Position numbers and translations under genes: made by a program. From Lacrimispora defluvii (GTDB lineage Bacteria; Bacillota; Clostridia; Lachnospirales; Lachnospiraceae), in contig JAAOXG010000005.1 of NCBI GenBank assembly GCA_013036995.1, forward strand, positions 1 through 54,730: a DNA stretch of 54,730 bases, read 5' to 3'. Positions 25,359 to 34,621 of the stretch are shown one piece after another. Each line of letters starts with the position of its first letter. Within the stretch, counting starts at the first letter, position 1. Under the pieces are notes generated by a model, which did not search any database, was not told the origin of the DNA, and saw only the letters and a list, made by a program, of their open reading frames with translations.

Positions 25359-27124
25359 ATTCCAGCAGAATCGATGAGGAACAGAAAGAGGTATTGAAAA
25401 AAGATACCATAATCCGTCTGTTTCGTTATCTGCTTGCTTATAAAAAGAAAATAGTGCTTGTTCTGTTTATTATGGGCGGCACCATTACCATCAGTATGCT
25501 TGCACCTCTGTTGATGGAGTATGCGGTAAACGTCTGTGTGGCACAAAAGGATATCAATGGACTTTTATATGTGGGAATTGGAGCAATTGGATTATTTCTG
25601 CTGTTTTTAGTGGGTACCAAGGTTCGTATGCGTATCATGGCGGAAGTTTCAAACCGTGTGCTTTTAAACATCAGAGAGGAACTATATCAGCATATCCAGT
25701 CTCTGGGGTTTGGCTTCTTTGACAGCCGCCCCACAGGAAAGGTGCTTGCAAGAATTATTGGTGATGTAAATTCACTAAAAGATGTATTATCGGATAGTGT
25801 CACCCAGCTGATTCCGGATTTCATTACGGTGATCTGTGTTCTCAGCATTATGCTGATTAAGAATTACCGTCTGGCGATGGCAGCTTTGCTGACACTTCCC
25901 ATTCTGGCGGTGGGTATGTTTTTCATTCAGACCAATGTCCATAAAAGATGGCGGGTATACAGAAAGAAAACTTCTAATTTAAATGGCTATGTTCACGAAG
26001 ACTTATCGGGAATCAGGATTATACAAAGCTATGCTGCTGAGGATGAGACAAAAGAGGTGTTTCACGATCTGGTTGACCAGCATTACCGTTCCTTTATAGA
26101 TGCGGTAATTGTTGCAGATGCTTTTGGACCTCTTGTAGAGATTACCTGGGGAATGGGTGGATTTTTGCTTTATTTTATCGGTATTAAAGTGGTGGGAGTG
26201 GAACAGATCGGAATTGGTACATTTCTGGCATTTTCCACATACATCGCCATGTTTTGGAGTCCTATACGTAATCTTGCCAACTTTTATAATAAGCTGACCA
26301 CCAATATTTCAGCTGCGGAACGAATCTTTGATATCATAGATACGGAAGTTGAGATTAAGGATGAAGAGAACGCAGTAGAATTAAAGGAGCTAAAGGGTGA
26401 GGTACGGTTTGAAGAAGTTTCCTTCGCCTATGGAGATGAGCCGGACCGTCTGATCCTGGATCACGTAAGTTTTTCAGTAAAACCAGGTGAGACCATCGCT
26501 CTGGTAGGACCGACAGGTGCGGGGAAAACGACCATTGTAAACCTGATCAGCCGTTTCTATGAAGTGACTGGCGGAGAGATCTTTATTGACGATCAGGAGA
26601 TCAGAAGTGTGACGTTAAAGAGTTTAAGAAGCCAGATGGGCATTATGACCCAGGACAATTTCCTCTTTTCGGGAACCATTCGGGATAACATTCGTTACGG
26701 CCGGTTAAATGCCACCGATGAAGAGATTGAAGAGGCTGCCAAAGCAGTTAATGCCCATGAGTTTATTATGAAGTTGGAAAAGGGATATGATACGGAAATC
26801 AGTGAACGAGGAGCCGGACTTTCCATCGGTCAGAGACAGCTTCTGGCCTTTGCAAGAACTATGGTGTCAAAGCCCGGCATTCTGATACTTGATGAGGCCA
26901 CCTCCAGCATTGATACTCATACGGAACTGCTGGTTCAAAAGGGAATTGAAGTACTTTTAAAGGAGCGGACTTCCTTTATTATCGCCCATAGATTATCCAC
27001 CATCCGCAAGGCAGACAGGATCTTTGTTATCGATCAGGGGACGATTCGGGAAGCAGGAAATCATGACGAATTAATGAGACTGGAAGGTGCTTATTATCAA
27101 TTGTACCAAAGCCAGTTCGCCTGA
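25349..27124 (+). CDS. ABC exporter half-transporter, canonical catalytic Glu
   Basis: 591 residues: membrane domain (about 35-330) and ATPase domain. Walker A is G387PTGAGKT, Walker B ends in catalytic Glu516 (ILDEA), and the signature is degenerate, L491SIGQ. The pairing is exactly complementary to the upstream subunit: its canonical signature serves this Walker B, and this altered signature serves the upstream altered Walker B. So one of the two ATP sites is active and one degenerate. ATG 25349 lies within the end of the previous gene behind GGAGAGGAGG. Confidence 0.95.
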   Translation: MSVNSSRIDEEQKEVLKKDTIIRLFRYLLAYKKKIVLVLFIMGGTITISMLAPLLMEYAVNVCVAQKDINGLLYVGIGAIGLFLLFLVGTKVRMRIMAEVSNRVLLNIREELYQHIQSLGFGFFDSRPTGKVLARIIGDVNSLKDVLSDSVTQLIPDFITVICVLSIMLIKNYRLAMAALLTLPILAVGMFFIQTNVHKRWRVYRKKTSNLNGYVHEDLSGIRIIQSYAAEDETKEVFHDLVDQHYRSFIDAVIVADAFGPLVEITWGMGGFLLYFIGIKVVGVEQIGIGTFLAFSTYIAMFWSPIRNLANFYNKLTTNISAAERIFDIIDTEVEIKDEENAVELKELKGEVRFEEVSFAYGDEPDRLILDHVSFSVKPGETIALVGPTGAGKTTIVNLISRFYEVTGGEIFIDDQEIRSVTLKSLRSQMGIMTQDNFLFSGTIRDNIRYGRLNATDEEIEEAAKAVNAHEFIMKLEKGYDTEISERGAGLSIGQRQLLAFARTMVSKPGILILDEATSSIDTHTELLVQKGIEVLLKERTSFIIAHRLSTIRKADRIFVIDQGTIREAGNHDELMRLEGAYYQLYQSQFA

Positions 27125-27188
27125 TGGCATCAAAAGGGATTGACCGGACCGGATAAATGAAATAAAATAGTAGGCGAGGTGATTTAAG

Positions 27189-28046
27189 ATGACAGAAGGA
27201 GCTTTAGTTCTAGAAGGGGGATCCCTGCGTGGAGTATTTACTGCAGGAGTTTTGGATGTGTTCATGGAGCAGGAGATTGAGATGTCCTATGTAAACGGAG
27301 TTTCAGCCGGTTCCATGTCAGGTATGAGTTATGTCAGCAAGCAGATAGGCAGAACCATAAAGGTGGATTTGGATTATGTCAATGACAAACGTTTTTTAAG
27401 TTTCCGGAATTTAGTGGAAAAACGTTCGATTTTTAACTTTGACTTCCTGTTTGGGGAATTAAGCAATACATTGGTTCCTTTTGATTATGACACATTTTAT
27501 AAGTCTGAACAGATTTTTGAAGTGATTGCGACCCGTTGTAAGACGGGAAAGCCGGAATATTTTGAAAAAAGCAGATGTGATAATTTCATTGATGCAGTGA
27601 AAGCTTCCAGCAGCATTCCCATACTTTCCAGAATGATTTCTGTGGGAGGAAAGAAGTATTTAGATGGCGGCTGCTCCATGCCGGTGGCTTATCAAAGAGC
27701 GATTGATCTGGGGTATGAAAAGATTGTGCTTGTTCTCACCAGAGAACCGGGTTATCGGAAACCGCCCCTTGATAAATGGACGAAAAAAGGGTATGAGCGC
27801 TATTTCGCACCTCTTCCCAGATTTTTAAAGGCGCTGGAGGACGTTCCGGAGAGATATAACCGGATGCAGGAGGAGATTGACCGTCTGGAAAAAGAGGGCA
27901 GAATCTACGTAATCCGTCCGGATCATCATGTGACGGTTCAAAGAACGGAGCAGGACAAAAGGAAACTGGAGGCGCTGTATCAGGAGGGAAGACGGCTGGC
28001 ACTGGAACATATGGATTCCCTGAAAGCCTATTTGAAGCTGAGCTGA
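27189..28046 (+). CDS. Patatin-like phospholipase
   Basis: 285 residues. The catalytic dyad is visible: oxyanion loop GGSLRG (10-15), nucleophile Ser39 in NGVSAGSM, and Asp159 in LDGG. This is the bacterial RssA/YjjU-like patatin group; likely a lipid acyl hydrolase in the cytoplasm or at the membrane face. It starts at ATG 27189 behind GGCGAGGTGA. It lies 64 bases after the exporter operon on the same strand and may be read with it. The substrate is not known. Confidence 0.88.
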   Translation: MTEGALVLEGGSLRGVFTAGVLDVFMEQEIEMSYVNGVSAGSMSGMSYVSKQIGRTIKVDLDYVNDKRFLSFRNLVEKRSIFNFDFLFGELSNTLVPFDYDTFYKSEQIFEVIATRCKTGKPEYFEKSRCDNFIDAVKASSSIPILSRMISVGGKKYLDGGCSMPVAYQRAIDLGYEKIVLVLTREPGYRKPPLDKWTKKGYERYFAPLPRFLKALEDVPERYNRMQEEIDRLEKEGRIYVIRPDHHVTVQRTEQDKRKLEALYQEGRRLALEHMDSLKAYLKLS

Positions 28047-28052
28047 AGATAT

Positions 28053-28144
28053 GGTGCCTGGGGCATCCCTCTATGCCCTGAAAAGCGGGCAGGAACAAGG
28101 TGCCTGCGGCATCCCTCTATGCCCTGAAAAGCGGGCAGGAACAA
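28053..28144 (+). repeat. 46-bp tandem repeat, two copies
   Basis: Two directly adjacent 46-base units (28053-28098 and 28099-28144) differ at one base. Each unit contains two small hairpin-forming parts, GGCAT/ATGCC and GCCC/GGGC. They fill the gap between the patatin and pcrA genes. The unit could be a short dispersed palindromic element or an RNA-processing/terminator structure; I cannot tell without the rest of the genome. Confidence 0.85.
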
Positions 28145-28167
28145 GGAAAGGAAAAAGCGTACAATTT

Positions 28168-30456
28168 ATGAGTATTTATGATACATTAAATTCTATGCAG
28201 AAAGAGGCGGTACTTCATACGGAGGGACCGCTTCTTGTGCTGGCAGGAGCGGGCTCTGGTAAAACCAGAGTTCTTACGCACCGGATTGCCTATTTAATAG
28301 AAGAAAAGGGTGTGAATCCCTGGAACATACTTGCTATAACATTTACCAATAAAGCAGCAGGAGAAATGAGAGAACGTGTGGATCGTCTGGTGGGATTTGG
28401 GGCAGACAGCATCTGGGTTTCTACATTTCATTCTTCCTGTGTGCGTATTTTAAGAAGGCATATAGAAAGTCTTGGATATACAACTAATTTTACCATATAC
28501 GATTCGGATGACCAGAAAACTCTGATGCGGCATGTTTTAAAAAAACTGGATATAGATCCAAAGGTATACAAAGACCGTGCGATGCTGGGACTGATTTCCA
28601 CAGCCAAGAATGAGTTGATAAGTGCGGCGGAGTTTGAACTCAACGTTTCCGGCGATTTCCGGCAGAAGAAAGCAGCTTCTGTTTATAAAGAGTACCAAAG
28701 TGAGTTAAAGAAGAACAATGCACTGGACTTTGATGATCTGATTATGAAGACTGTGGAGTTGTTTCAGAATAACCCGGAAGTCTTAAACTACTATCAGGAG
28801 CGTTTCCGCTACATCATGGTGGACGAGTATCAGGATACCAATACGGCTCAATTCCGTTTAATCAGTCTGCTTGCTGGTAAATATAAGAACCTTTGTGTTG
28901 TGGGTGATGATGATCAGTCCATCTATAAGTTCCGTGGTGCCAATATTGAAAACATATTAAACTTTGAAAAATCCTATTCTGGCGCAAAGGTAATTAAACT
29001 GGAACAGAATTACCGCTCTTGCCAGAATATTTTACAGGCTGCCAATGAGGTGATCCGCCATAACAGAGGACGAAAGGACAAAACCTTATGGACGTCCAAT
29101 GAAGAAGGTCCCCTGGTTCAGTTTAAGCAGTTTGAAAATGCGACGGAAGAGGCGGATGCCATTGTCCGTGACATATTAAACAGTTCATCTGATTACCAGG
29201 ACTGTGCCGTTTTATACCGGACGAATGCCCAGTCACGTCTGATCGAGGAAAAATGTCTTCAGCATAACGTCCCATACCGTATGGTGGGCGGCGTTAATTT
29301 CTATCAGAGAAAAGAGATCAAAGACATTTTAGCTTATTTAAAAACGATCGCAAACGGAAGAGATGACTTATCTGTATTAAGAGTAATCAATGTTCCCAAA
29401 AGGGGAATCGGGGCAACCAGTATCGGCAAGGTCCAGGCATTTGCTTCCGAACGTGGAATGGGCATCTACGATGCATTCTGCAGGGCAAAAGCCGTTCCGG
29501 GACTTGGGAAAACAGCGGATAAAGTTCTTGGATTTACAGAAAAGATAGAAGATTTCAGAGACCGGCTGACGGAAGAAACCTACAGCATTCACGAACTGAT
29601 TGAAGATATTCTTGATGAAACCGGCTATCAGAAGGAACTGGAAGCAGAGGGAGAGATCGAATATCAGACCCGACTGGAGAATATAGAAGAGTTAATCAAC
29701 AAAGCAGTCAGCTTTGAAGGCGAGCATGAGCATCCGGAATTAAGTGAGTTTCTGGAGGAGGTTGCACTTGTAGCCGATGTAGACCGAATGGATGAATCAG
29801 AAAACCGTGTCACGCTTATGACACTTCACAGTGCCAAGGGACTTGAGTTCCCAAGAGTCTATTTAAGCGGTATGGAAGATGGTTTATTCCCCAGTATGAT
29901 GTCTATTTCTTCAGATAATAAAGAGGATGTGGAAGAAGAACGGAGACTTTGCTACGTTGGTATTACCAGAGCTCAGAAGTTTCTTATGATGACTGGCGCC
30001 AGACAGCGTATGGTGAACGGTGAAACCAGATATTCTAAGATCAGTCGGTTTGTGGAAGAAATTCCAGCGGAATTGTTGGATTCCAGCAGACTGGAGCAAA
30101 GACTTTCTTCCAGAGCCCAGTCCGATTTTGACGACAGCGGTCTTCCGTGGGGAAAGAGCGGGTCAGCAGGACGAACGGCTGGTGTCAGCAGCTTTGGACC
30201 AGGCAGCAACGCATATGCATCGAAGACATCAAAGCCTGTAACAACTCCTGGATTCGGAAAAGCATTTACAATTGAAAAACCGCTTTCTCTTGGTTATAAA
30301 GAGGGAGACCGGGTCAGCCACATCAAATTCGGAATTGGTGAGGTAAAGGAAATCAAGGATGGTGGAAGGGATTTCGAAGTAACGGTTCACTTTGACCAGG
30401 CAGGTGTGAAAAAAATGTTTGCTTCATTTGCAAAACTAAAGCTTGTAAGAGAATAA
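28168..30456 (+). CDS. pcrA: ATP-dependent DNA helicase PcrA/UvrD
   Basis: 762 residues, superfamily 1A 3'-5' helicase used in repair, replication restart and displacement of proteins from DNA. Motif I is LAGAGSGKT (Lys32), motif II DEYQDTN, motif III GDDDQSIYKFRGA, motif V TLHSAKGLEF and motif VI GITRAQK. The C-terminal tail has the Tudor-like RNA-polymerase-binding module typical of PcrA ('YKEGDRVSHIKFGIGEVKEI'). Frame continues upstream through the tandem repeat to 28051, but ATG 28168 matches the family start (MSIYDTLNSMQKEAV) and has an AAGGAAAGG site about 15 bases away. Confidence 0.96.
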   Translation: MSIYDTLNSMQKEAVLHTEGPLLVLAGAGSGKTRVLTHRIAYLIEEKGVNPWNILAITFTNKAAGEMRERVDRLVGFGADSIWVSTFHSSCVRILRRHIESLGYTTNFTIYDSDDQKTLMRHVLKKLDIDPKVYKDRAMLGLISTAKNELISAAEFELNVSGDFRQKKAASVYKEYQSELKKNNALDFDDLIMKTVELFQNNPEVLNYYQERFRYIMVDEYQDTNTAQFRLISLLAGKYKNLCVVGDDDQSIYKFRGANIENILNFEKSYSGAKVIKLEQNYRSCQNILQAANEVIRHNRGRKDKTLWTSNEEGPLVQFKQFENATEEADAIVRDILNSSSDYQDCAVLYRTNAQSRLIEEKCLQHNVPYRMVGGVNFYQRKEIKDILAYLKTIANGRDDLSVLRVINVPKRGIGATSIGKVQAFASERGMGIYDAFCRAKAVPGLGKTADKVLGFTEKIEDFRDRLTEETYSIHELIEDILDETGYQKELEAEGEIEYQTRLENIEELINKAVSFEGEHEHPELSEFLEEVALVADVDRMDESENRVTLMTLHSAKGLEFPRVYLSGMEDGLFPSMMSISSDNKEDVEEERRLCYVGITRAQKFLMMTGARQRMVNGETRYSKISRFVEEIPAELLDSSRLEQRLSSRAQSDFDDSGLPWGKSGSAGRTAGVSSFGPGSNAYASKTSKPVTTPGFGKAFTIEKPLSLGYKEGDRVSHIKFGIGEVKEIKDGGRDFEVTVHFDQAGVKKMFASFAKLKLVRE

Positions 30457-30514
30457 TTTAAATTACATAAAATTTTAAAAAAAATCAAAAACCATAGTAA
30501 AAAAGGCAATATAA

Positions 30515-30523
30515 TGGTATAAT
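30515..30523 (+). promoter_or_regulatory. Extended -10 promoter
   Basis: TGG followed by TATAAT (30518-30523) about 80 bases before the next gene; poor -35, compensated by the TGN extension. Confidence 0.5.
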
Positions 30524-30602
30524 AACTGCTACAGGCAAAGAGAGAAATCTATGCCGTAAAGGATATGAATGAAAGCAGGGCTCTCAGAAAGGACGTGGAG
30601 AC

Positions 30603-30896
30603 ATGAACAGATTTGATGCAATGAGCAAAGAAGCTATGAGCAAACTGGAAGATCTTATGAACTCAAGCAGAGTGAATGAATTGCTTCATAAAAGAGAACA
30701 GGAAGAAAAGAAGAAAAACTGTATCCTCTGGATACTCGCGATCATAGGCGCAGTGGCAGCAGTAGCGGGAATAGCTTATACCGTATATCGTTTCTTTACT
30801 CCGGATTATCTGGAAGATTTTGAAGACGATTTTGATGATGATTTCGACGATGATTTCTTTGAGGATGAAAAGTCGGAAGCTGGTTCCGAAGAATAA
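30603..30896 (+). CDS. Small membrane protein with acidic tail
   Basis: 97 residues. A charged helical N-terminal part (1-38) ends in EEKKKN, followed by one hydrophobic segment ('CILWILAIIGAVAAVAGIAY'), then a tail made almost only of Asp, Glu and Phe (about 67-97). The Lys-rich side of the membrane segment suggests a cytoplasmic N-terminus and an external acidic tail. Similar short proteins occur widely in Lachnospiraceae (recollection), with no known function. It has its own promoter and terminator. ATG 30603 follows GAAAGGACGTGGAG. Confidence 0.8.
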   Translation: MNRFDAMSKEAMSKLEDLMNSSRVNELLHKREQEEKKKNCILWILAIIGAVAAVAGIAYTVYRFFTPDYLEDFEDDFDDDFDDDFFEDEKSEAGSEE

Positions 30897-30913
30897 AATC
30901 TGGCATTAAAAGG

Positions 30914-30947
30914 AGAGCGTGCCTCAGAAAGTGAGACACGCTCTTTT
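30914..30947 (+). terminator. Intrinsic terminator
   Basis: AGAGCGTG-C-CTCA / TGAG-A-CACGCTCT stem with one internal mismatch and loop GAAAG, followed by TTT. Confidence 0.8.
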
Positions 30948-31005
30948 ACGTAACAGTATATATAATTTAAAAGAAAATTTAAGCGAATAAAAGGAGTCAG
31001 GATAA

Positions 31006-32367
31006 GTGAAAAAGGGTGAGATATACGAAGGTACAATCGGACGGTTTGATTTTCCGGATAAAGGTGTGATAGAACTTCCGGAAGGAAGAATTGGTGTAAA
31101 GCACGCACTTCCCGGACAGAAATTAAAAGTGATGATTAATAAAAAAAGAGGAGGGAAATGCGAAGGCCGGATTCTTGAAGTTTTAGAGAAATCCCCTCTG
31201 GAATATGCAAAAGATCCCTGCCCTCATTTTGGAATCTGCGGGGGCTGCACCTATCAGACAATTCCTTACGAAGAACAGTTAAAGATTAAGGAGCAGCAGG
31301 TGAAATCCCTGTTAGATGGTGTTGTGACTGGCGATTTTATATTTGAAGGAATTAAACCCAGCCCGACAGAAGATGAATATCGTAATAAGATGGAGTTTTC
31401 TTTTGGAGATGAATATAAGGATGGTCCTCTTTCCCTGGGAATGCATAAAAGAGGAAGCTTTTATGATGTGGTGACGACAACAGAATGTAAAATTGTGGAT
31501 ACGGATTTTTGTGATATTTTAAAGGCGGCTAAGGAATATTTTGAAAATCTAGGGGTCGGATTTTATAAGAAGATGCAGCATACTGGATATCTGCGTCATC
31601 TTCTGGTGCGCAGAGCGGTGAAAACAGGAGAGATTCTGGTTGATCTTGTTACTACGACTCAGGAGGAGCCTGATTTAAAGCCTTTTGCTGATGTGCTGCT
31701 TAACTTGAAACTGAATGGAAAAATTGTTGGAATTCTTCATACATTAAATGACAGTCTGGCAGATGTGGTGAAGAGTGACCGGACAGATATTTTATATGGA
31801 CAGGATTATTTTTATGAGGAATTGCTTGGACTGAAATTTAAGATTTCACCGTTTTCTTTCTTTCAGACTAATTCATTGGGGGCGGAAGTGCTATATGAAA
31901 CCACAAGAGGGTATGTAGGAGAGACAAAGGATAAGGTGGTTTTTGATTTATATAGTGGTACTGGTACCATTGCTCAGATTATTGCACCTGTTGCGAAAAA
32001 AGTGGTGGGTGTGGAGATTGTAGAGGAGGCAGTGGAGGCGGCAAGAGAGAATGCTGCGAGAAACGGTTTGGATAACTGTGAGTTTATTGCGGGGGATGTT
32101 TTAAAGGTGATTGATGAACTGGAAGATAAGCCGGATCTTATTATTCTGGATCCGCCCAGGGATGGGATTCATCCCAAGGCGTTGGGGAAGATTATTGATT
32201 TCGGGGTAGGCAGGCTGGTTTATGTGTCCTGTAAGCCGACGAGTCTGGTGAGAGATTTAGAAGTGCTGCAGATGAGGGGGTATGAGGTGGTTAAGGCGTG
32301 TTGTGTGGACATGTTTCCTTCGACTGCAAATGTGGAAACTGTATGCTTATTATCCCGCATAAAATAA
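31006..32367 (+). CDS. rlmD: 23S rRNA (uracil-C5)-methyltransferase, RumA/TrmA family
   Basis: 453 residues: N-terminal TRAM domain (1-58), a 4Fe-4S cluster site (Cys72, Cys78, Cys81 and probably Cys161) and a SAM methyltransferase domain. The catalytic Cys409 is in 'YVSCKPTSLVRD', and a Glu (444) in the C-terminal NVETV motif corresponds to the proposed general base of RumA/TrmA. GTG start at 31006 with AAAGGAG nine bases ahead. An integrative element adjoins the 3' end, and the last codons are duplicated at the element's other end, so the present C-terminus was probably supplied by the element. Specific target (U1939 or U747) is not decidable here; Firmicute RlmCD may do both. Confidence 0.92.
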   Translation: MKKGEIYEGTIGRFDFPDKGVIELPEGRIGVKHALPGQKLKVMINKKRGGKCEGRILEVLEKSPLEYAKDPCPHFGICGGCTYQTIPYEEQLKIKEQQVKSLLDGVVTGDFIFEGIKPSPTEDEYRNKMEFSFGDEYKDGPLSLGMHKRGSFYDVVTTTECKIVDTDFCDILKAAKEYFENLGVGFYKKMQHTGYLRHLLVRRAVKTGEILVDLVTTTQEEPDLKPFADVLLNLKLNGKIVGILHTLNDSLADVVKSDRTDILYGQDYFYEELLGLKFKISPFSFFQTNSLGAEVLYETTRGYVGETKDKVVFDLYSGTGTIAQIIAPVAKKVVGVEIVEEAVEAARENAARNGLDNCEFIAGDVLKVIDELEDKPDLIILDPPRDGIHPKALGKIIDFGVGRLVYVSCKPTSLVRDLEVLQMRGYEVVKACCVDMFPSTANVETVCLLSRIK

Positions 32368-32368
32368 G
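32358..32368 (+). repeat. Left attachment-site repeat at the rlmD stop
   Basis: CATAAAATAAG covers the last codons and stop of rlmD and recurs at 35258-35268, exactly 2900 bases on. The flanks (VETVCLLS codons upstream, 37 bases downstream) are collinear but differ at many silent or non-coding positions, so the true crossover core may be this block or lie nearby. Confidence 0.65.
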
Positions 32369-32404
32369 AGTTTAAGCGGTTTGTGATACTGTTAATCGCA
32401 GGCA

Positions 32405-32448
32405 ATGACAACCATTTGACAACCAAATTTTGGCGCGTTGTCAAATGG
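32405..32448. repeat. Direct/inverted repeat at the integrase end
   Basis: A 24-base block starting ATGACAACC at 32405 is identical to 35305-35328. Within it CCATTTGACAAC (32412-32423) is mirrored by GTTGTCAAATGG (32437-32448), a perfect 12-bp inverted repeat that covers the integrase stop codon. It could bind integrase (arm-type site) or act as a terminator. Confidence 0.7.
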
Positions 32449-33712
32449 AAGCTGCCTTTTCAAATATGTCAACGCTCTTTGATGCCATTGCATCGGTAGC
32501 GTGTACATAGGTCTGCAATGTGGTACTGATATTTGAATGCCCCAGGCGCGCTTGTACATCTTTTACATCAGCACCGTTTTCTATAAGCATTGTGGCGTGT
32601 GTATGCCGCAAAGAGTGATAGTCAAAGGCCATCTTCAATTCATTGTGTATTACTCTGCTGCAGTACTTAAATGAATCTGTGCTTACATATTCACCATTGT
32701 CACGCACGCATACCATTTCAACCCGTTTCATGGCGCATTCAATACTGCGTTCAATTGGTATTAAGCGATATATCGTGTTTCCTTTTTCGTCTTTTTCCTT
32801 TTTAAGACAGTGATCAATATAATATTCACCATATAATAACCTATTCTTTTTTTGCGCTGCCTTTGCATGCCTCAGTGCATTGTATAAAGTATCTCCAAAC
32901 TTGATTATACGGTTTGAACTTTCTGTTTTAGTAGTGCTAAAATACCATGCAGACTTTTCCTCTTTTTTGCCTTTTTGCTCCATCACTTTTCTAACATCAA
33001 CACCGTAATTCCTTTTGAGTATAGTTTTGCTTACAGTGATTGTCCTACTCTCAATGTCAATATCTTCCCATGTAAGGCCAAAAGCTTCACTTATTCGCAA
33101 CCCAGTATAATATCCGATCATAAGAGGCACATAAAAAATGTTACCTTCCGGAAATCGCTCAATAATATTTTTAAACTCTTCGGGCTTAATAATGTAGCGC
33201 TCTTTTGGCTTTCGTTCAAATTTTGGCATTCTGGTTCGTTCACAAGGGTTTTCTTTTATATATTGCAACGGCTCTATTGCATATTCATATGCACCCGACA
33301 ACACATGCACAATTCCAGCCACAGAGGATTTTGCAAGCCCTTGAATTTTAAGCCTGTTAATGTATTCTTGCACAGATGCAGTAGAAAGTGCCTTTAATTT
33401 ATATTGCCCGAACTGCGGTTTTAAGTGATTCTCTATGATCTGTATATACCCAAGCTGAGTATTATACTTTAGATTTGTTTTGCAGTAATTGTCAAACCAA
33501 TAATCCAAGTAATCCGCAACACTTATTTCCGCAGGGGCAAACGATTGACCAGAGTTATTATATTCGCTCATTGCTTGATTACCGGCTTTTAATGCCTCTG
33601 CTTTTGTCTTAAAACCGCCCTTTGAAATTGACTTTCTTTTTCCTTCTATTTTGGCAGCCTCAAAGCTATATTGCCATGTTGAACCTCTTTTTCTGGTTCT
33701 TAATTCTCCCAT
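32441..33712 (-). CDS. int: Tyrosine-type site-specific integrase
   Basis: 423 residues of the Tn916/phage-integrase group: N-terminal AP2-like DNA-binding part ('[18 protein letters not shown]'), SAM-like core-binding domain (about 65-165) and catalytic domain (about 175-410). Catalytic residues visible are Arg in '[17 protein letters not shown]', H-x-x-R in '[11 protein letters not shown]', a His in '[10 protein letters not shown]', and the nucleophile Tyr in 'TLQTYVHAT'. It starts at ATG 33712 behind AAGGAGG. It sits at the element end next to rlmD with its stop inside an inverted repeat, as expected for an integrase beside its own attachment site. Confidence 0.95.
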   Translation of the reverse strand: MGELRTRKRGSTWQYSFEAAKIEGKRKSISKGGFKTKAEALKAGNQAMSEYNNSGQSFAPAEISVADYLDYWFDNYCKTNLKYNTQLGYIQIIENHLKPQFGQYKLKALSTASVQEYINRLKIQGLAKSSVAGIVHVLSGAYEYAIEPLQYIKENPCERTRMPKFERKPKERYIIKPEEFKNIIERFPEGNIFYVPLMIGYYTGLRISEAFGLTWEDIDIESRTITVSKTILKRNYGVDVRKVMEQKGKKEEKSAWYFSTTKTESSNRIIKFGDTLYNALRHAKAAQKKNRLLYGEYYIDHCLKKEKDEKGNTIYRLIPIERSIECAMKRVEMVCVRDNGEYVSTDSFKYCSRVIHNELKMAFDYHSLRHTHATMLIENGADVKDVQARLGHSNISTTLQTYVHATDAMASKSVDIFEKAASI

Positions 33713-33780
33713 CGTGTAGTATCCTCCTTAATTTTTTGTACAAAAAAATACGCCATATGGTTGTGAATGGCGTTTAATTG

Positions 33781-34188
33781 TTATTTCTTTTTCTTCTCCC
33801 GCATGATTTCCACTTGTTTCATTGCATTTTCTAATGCAAGAGCAAGTACTGCAAGCGATTTATCGTCAATCTTTTCTCCATTAAAATAAAGTGGGCTTGT
33901 GTCAGGATCGTTCATCTCCCCAATAATTTCATCAATCTTTTTTGCTAAGTCTTTTTGAGATATTGACTTTATATCTGGCGCGTCCGTAATATCCGCTTCT
34001 TTTCCCGTTATAAGGTAATCCATAGATATTTTAAAGTAATCACATATCTTTTTTCCAATTTCGCTACCCACTTGTGATCGTTTTTTCTTCCAAGTATAAA
34101 TTGTAGATTGTGAAATTCCGGTTTCCTTACAAAACTGGTATATGGTTATCCCATATTTTTTTAATAATAATTCAAAAATTTCGTACAT
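33781..34188 (-). CDS. Cro/CI-type HTH repressor
   Basis: About 135 residues. The N-terminal helix-turn-helix of the XRE family reads 'YQFCKETGISQSTIYTWKKK'; the C-terminal half (about 75-135) is helical and charged and resembles no enzyme. It is likely the repressor that keeps the element quiescent, acting on the divergent promoter next to it. A TTG six bases before ATG 34188 is possible as a start, but GGAAAGCGAG is better placed for the ATG. Confidence 0.85.
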   Translation of the reverse strand: MYEIFELLLKKYGITIYQFCKETGISQSTIYTWKKKRSQVGSEIGKKICDYFKISMDYLITGKEADITDAPDIKSISQKDLAKKIDEIIGEMNDPDTSPLYFNGEKIDDKSLAVLALALENAMKQVEIMREKKKK

Positions 34189-34241
34189 AGTCAATCTCGC
34201 TTTCCTTCAAAAAAATACCTCAAAAAAACGCAATAAACCTA

Positions 34242-34270
34242 TTGACTACTGTTGCACATAGTGGTATAGT
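34242..34270 (+). promoter_or_regulatory. Divergent element promoter
   Basis: TTGACT (34242-34247), 17-base spacer, TATAGT (34265-34270), driving the excisionase gene. ATACAAC (34277-34283) and GTTGTAT (34317-34323) form an inverted pair just downstream and may be repressor sites. Confidence 0.6.
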
Positions 34271-34411
34271 AAGTACATACAACGGTAGAACGTAGTAAAA
34301 AGCGTTATATAAAAGAGTTGTATCGGTTTGGCGCTGTACCTCGTTCGCAAAACAAGTATATCACTAAACCGAACTATACGCAAGTATTTTTTTAAAGGAA
34401 GGGGGTATTTT

Positions 34412-34585
34412 ATGTCTAAAATGTATTCTTGTGCCGACATTGCAGACCGTTATGGCGTTCAGGTTATAACAGTTTGGGATTGGATCAGAAAAAAGAAACT
34501 TCCGGCAATGAAGATCGGTAGAGATTATAGAATCAGCGATAAGGATATTGAAACATTTGAAGAATCTTGTCGCACAATTAAATAG
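34412..34585 (+). CDS. xis: Excisionase-like HTH protein
   Basis: 57 residues with a winged helix-turn-helix of the MerR/excisionase type: 'SCADIADRYGVQVITVWDWI', then RKKKLPAMKIGRDYRI. Such proteins bend attachment-site DNA and steer the integrase to excision. ATG 34412 follows GGAAGGGGG; an in-frame TTG/ATG-less extension upstream overlaps the promoter region and is not used. Divergent from the repressor. Confidence 0.8.
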   Translation: MSKMYSCADIADRYGVQVITVWDWIRKKKLPAMKIGRDYRISDKDIETFEESCRTIK

Positions 34586-34621
34586 GTACATAGCGATCAC
34601 ATTGAAAAGGAGGTTTACATA

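Noticed and set aside
28051-28167. In-frame extension of pcrA through the 46-bp repeats
   Set aside because: The PcrA family starts at the MSIYDTLN-type sequence; the extension is the translation of the tandem repeat and has no start signal.
32220-32444. Minus-strand frames over both rlmD tails that resemble each other
   Set aside because: The resemblance (at 32220-32444 and 35189-35401) arises from the duplicated attachment region, not from a shared gene.
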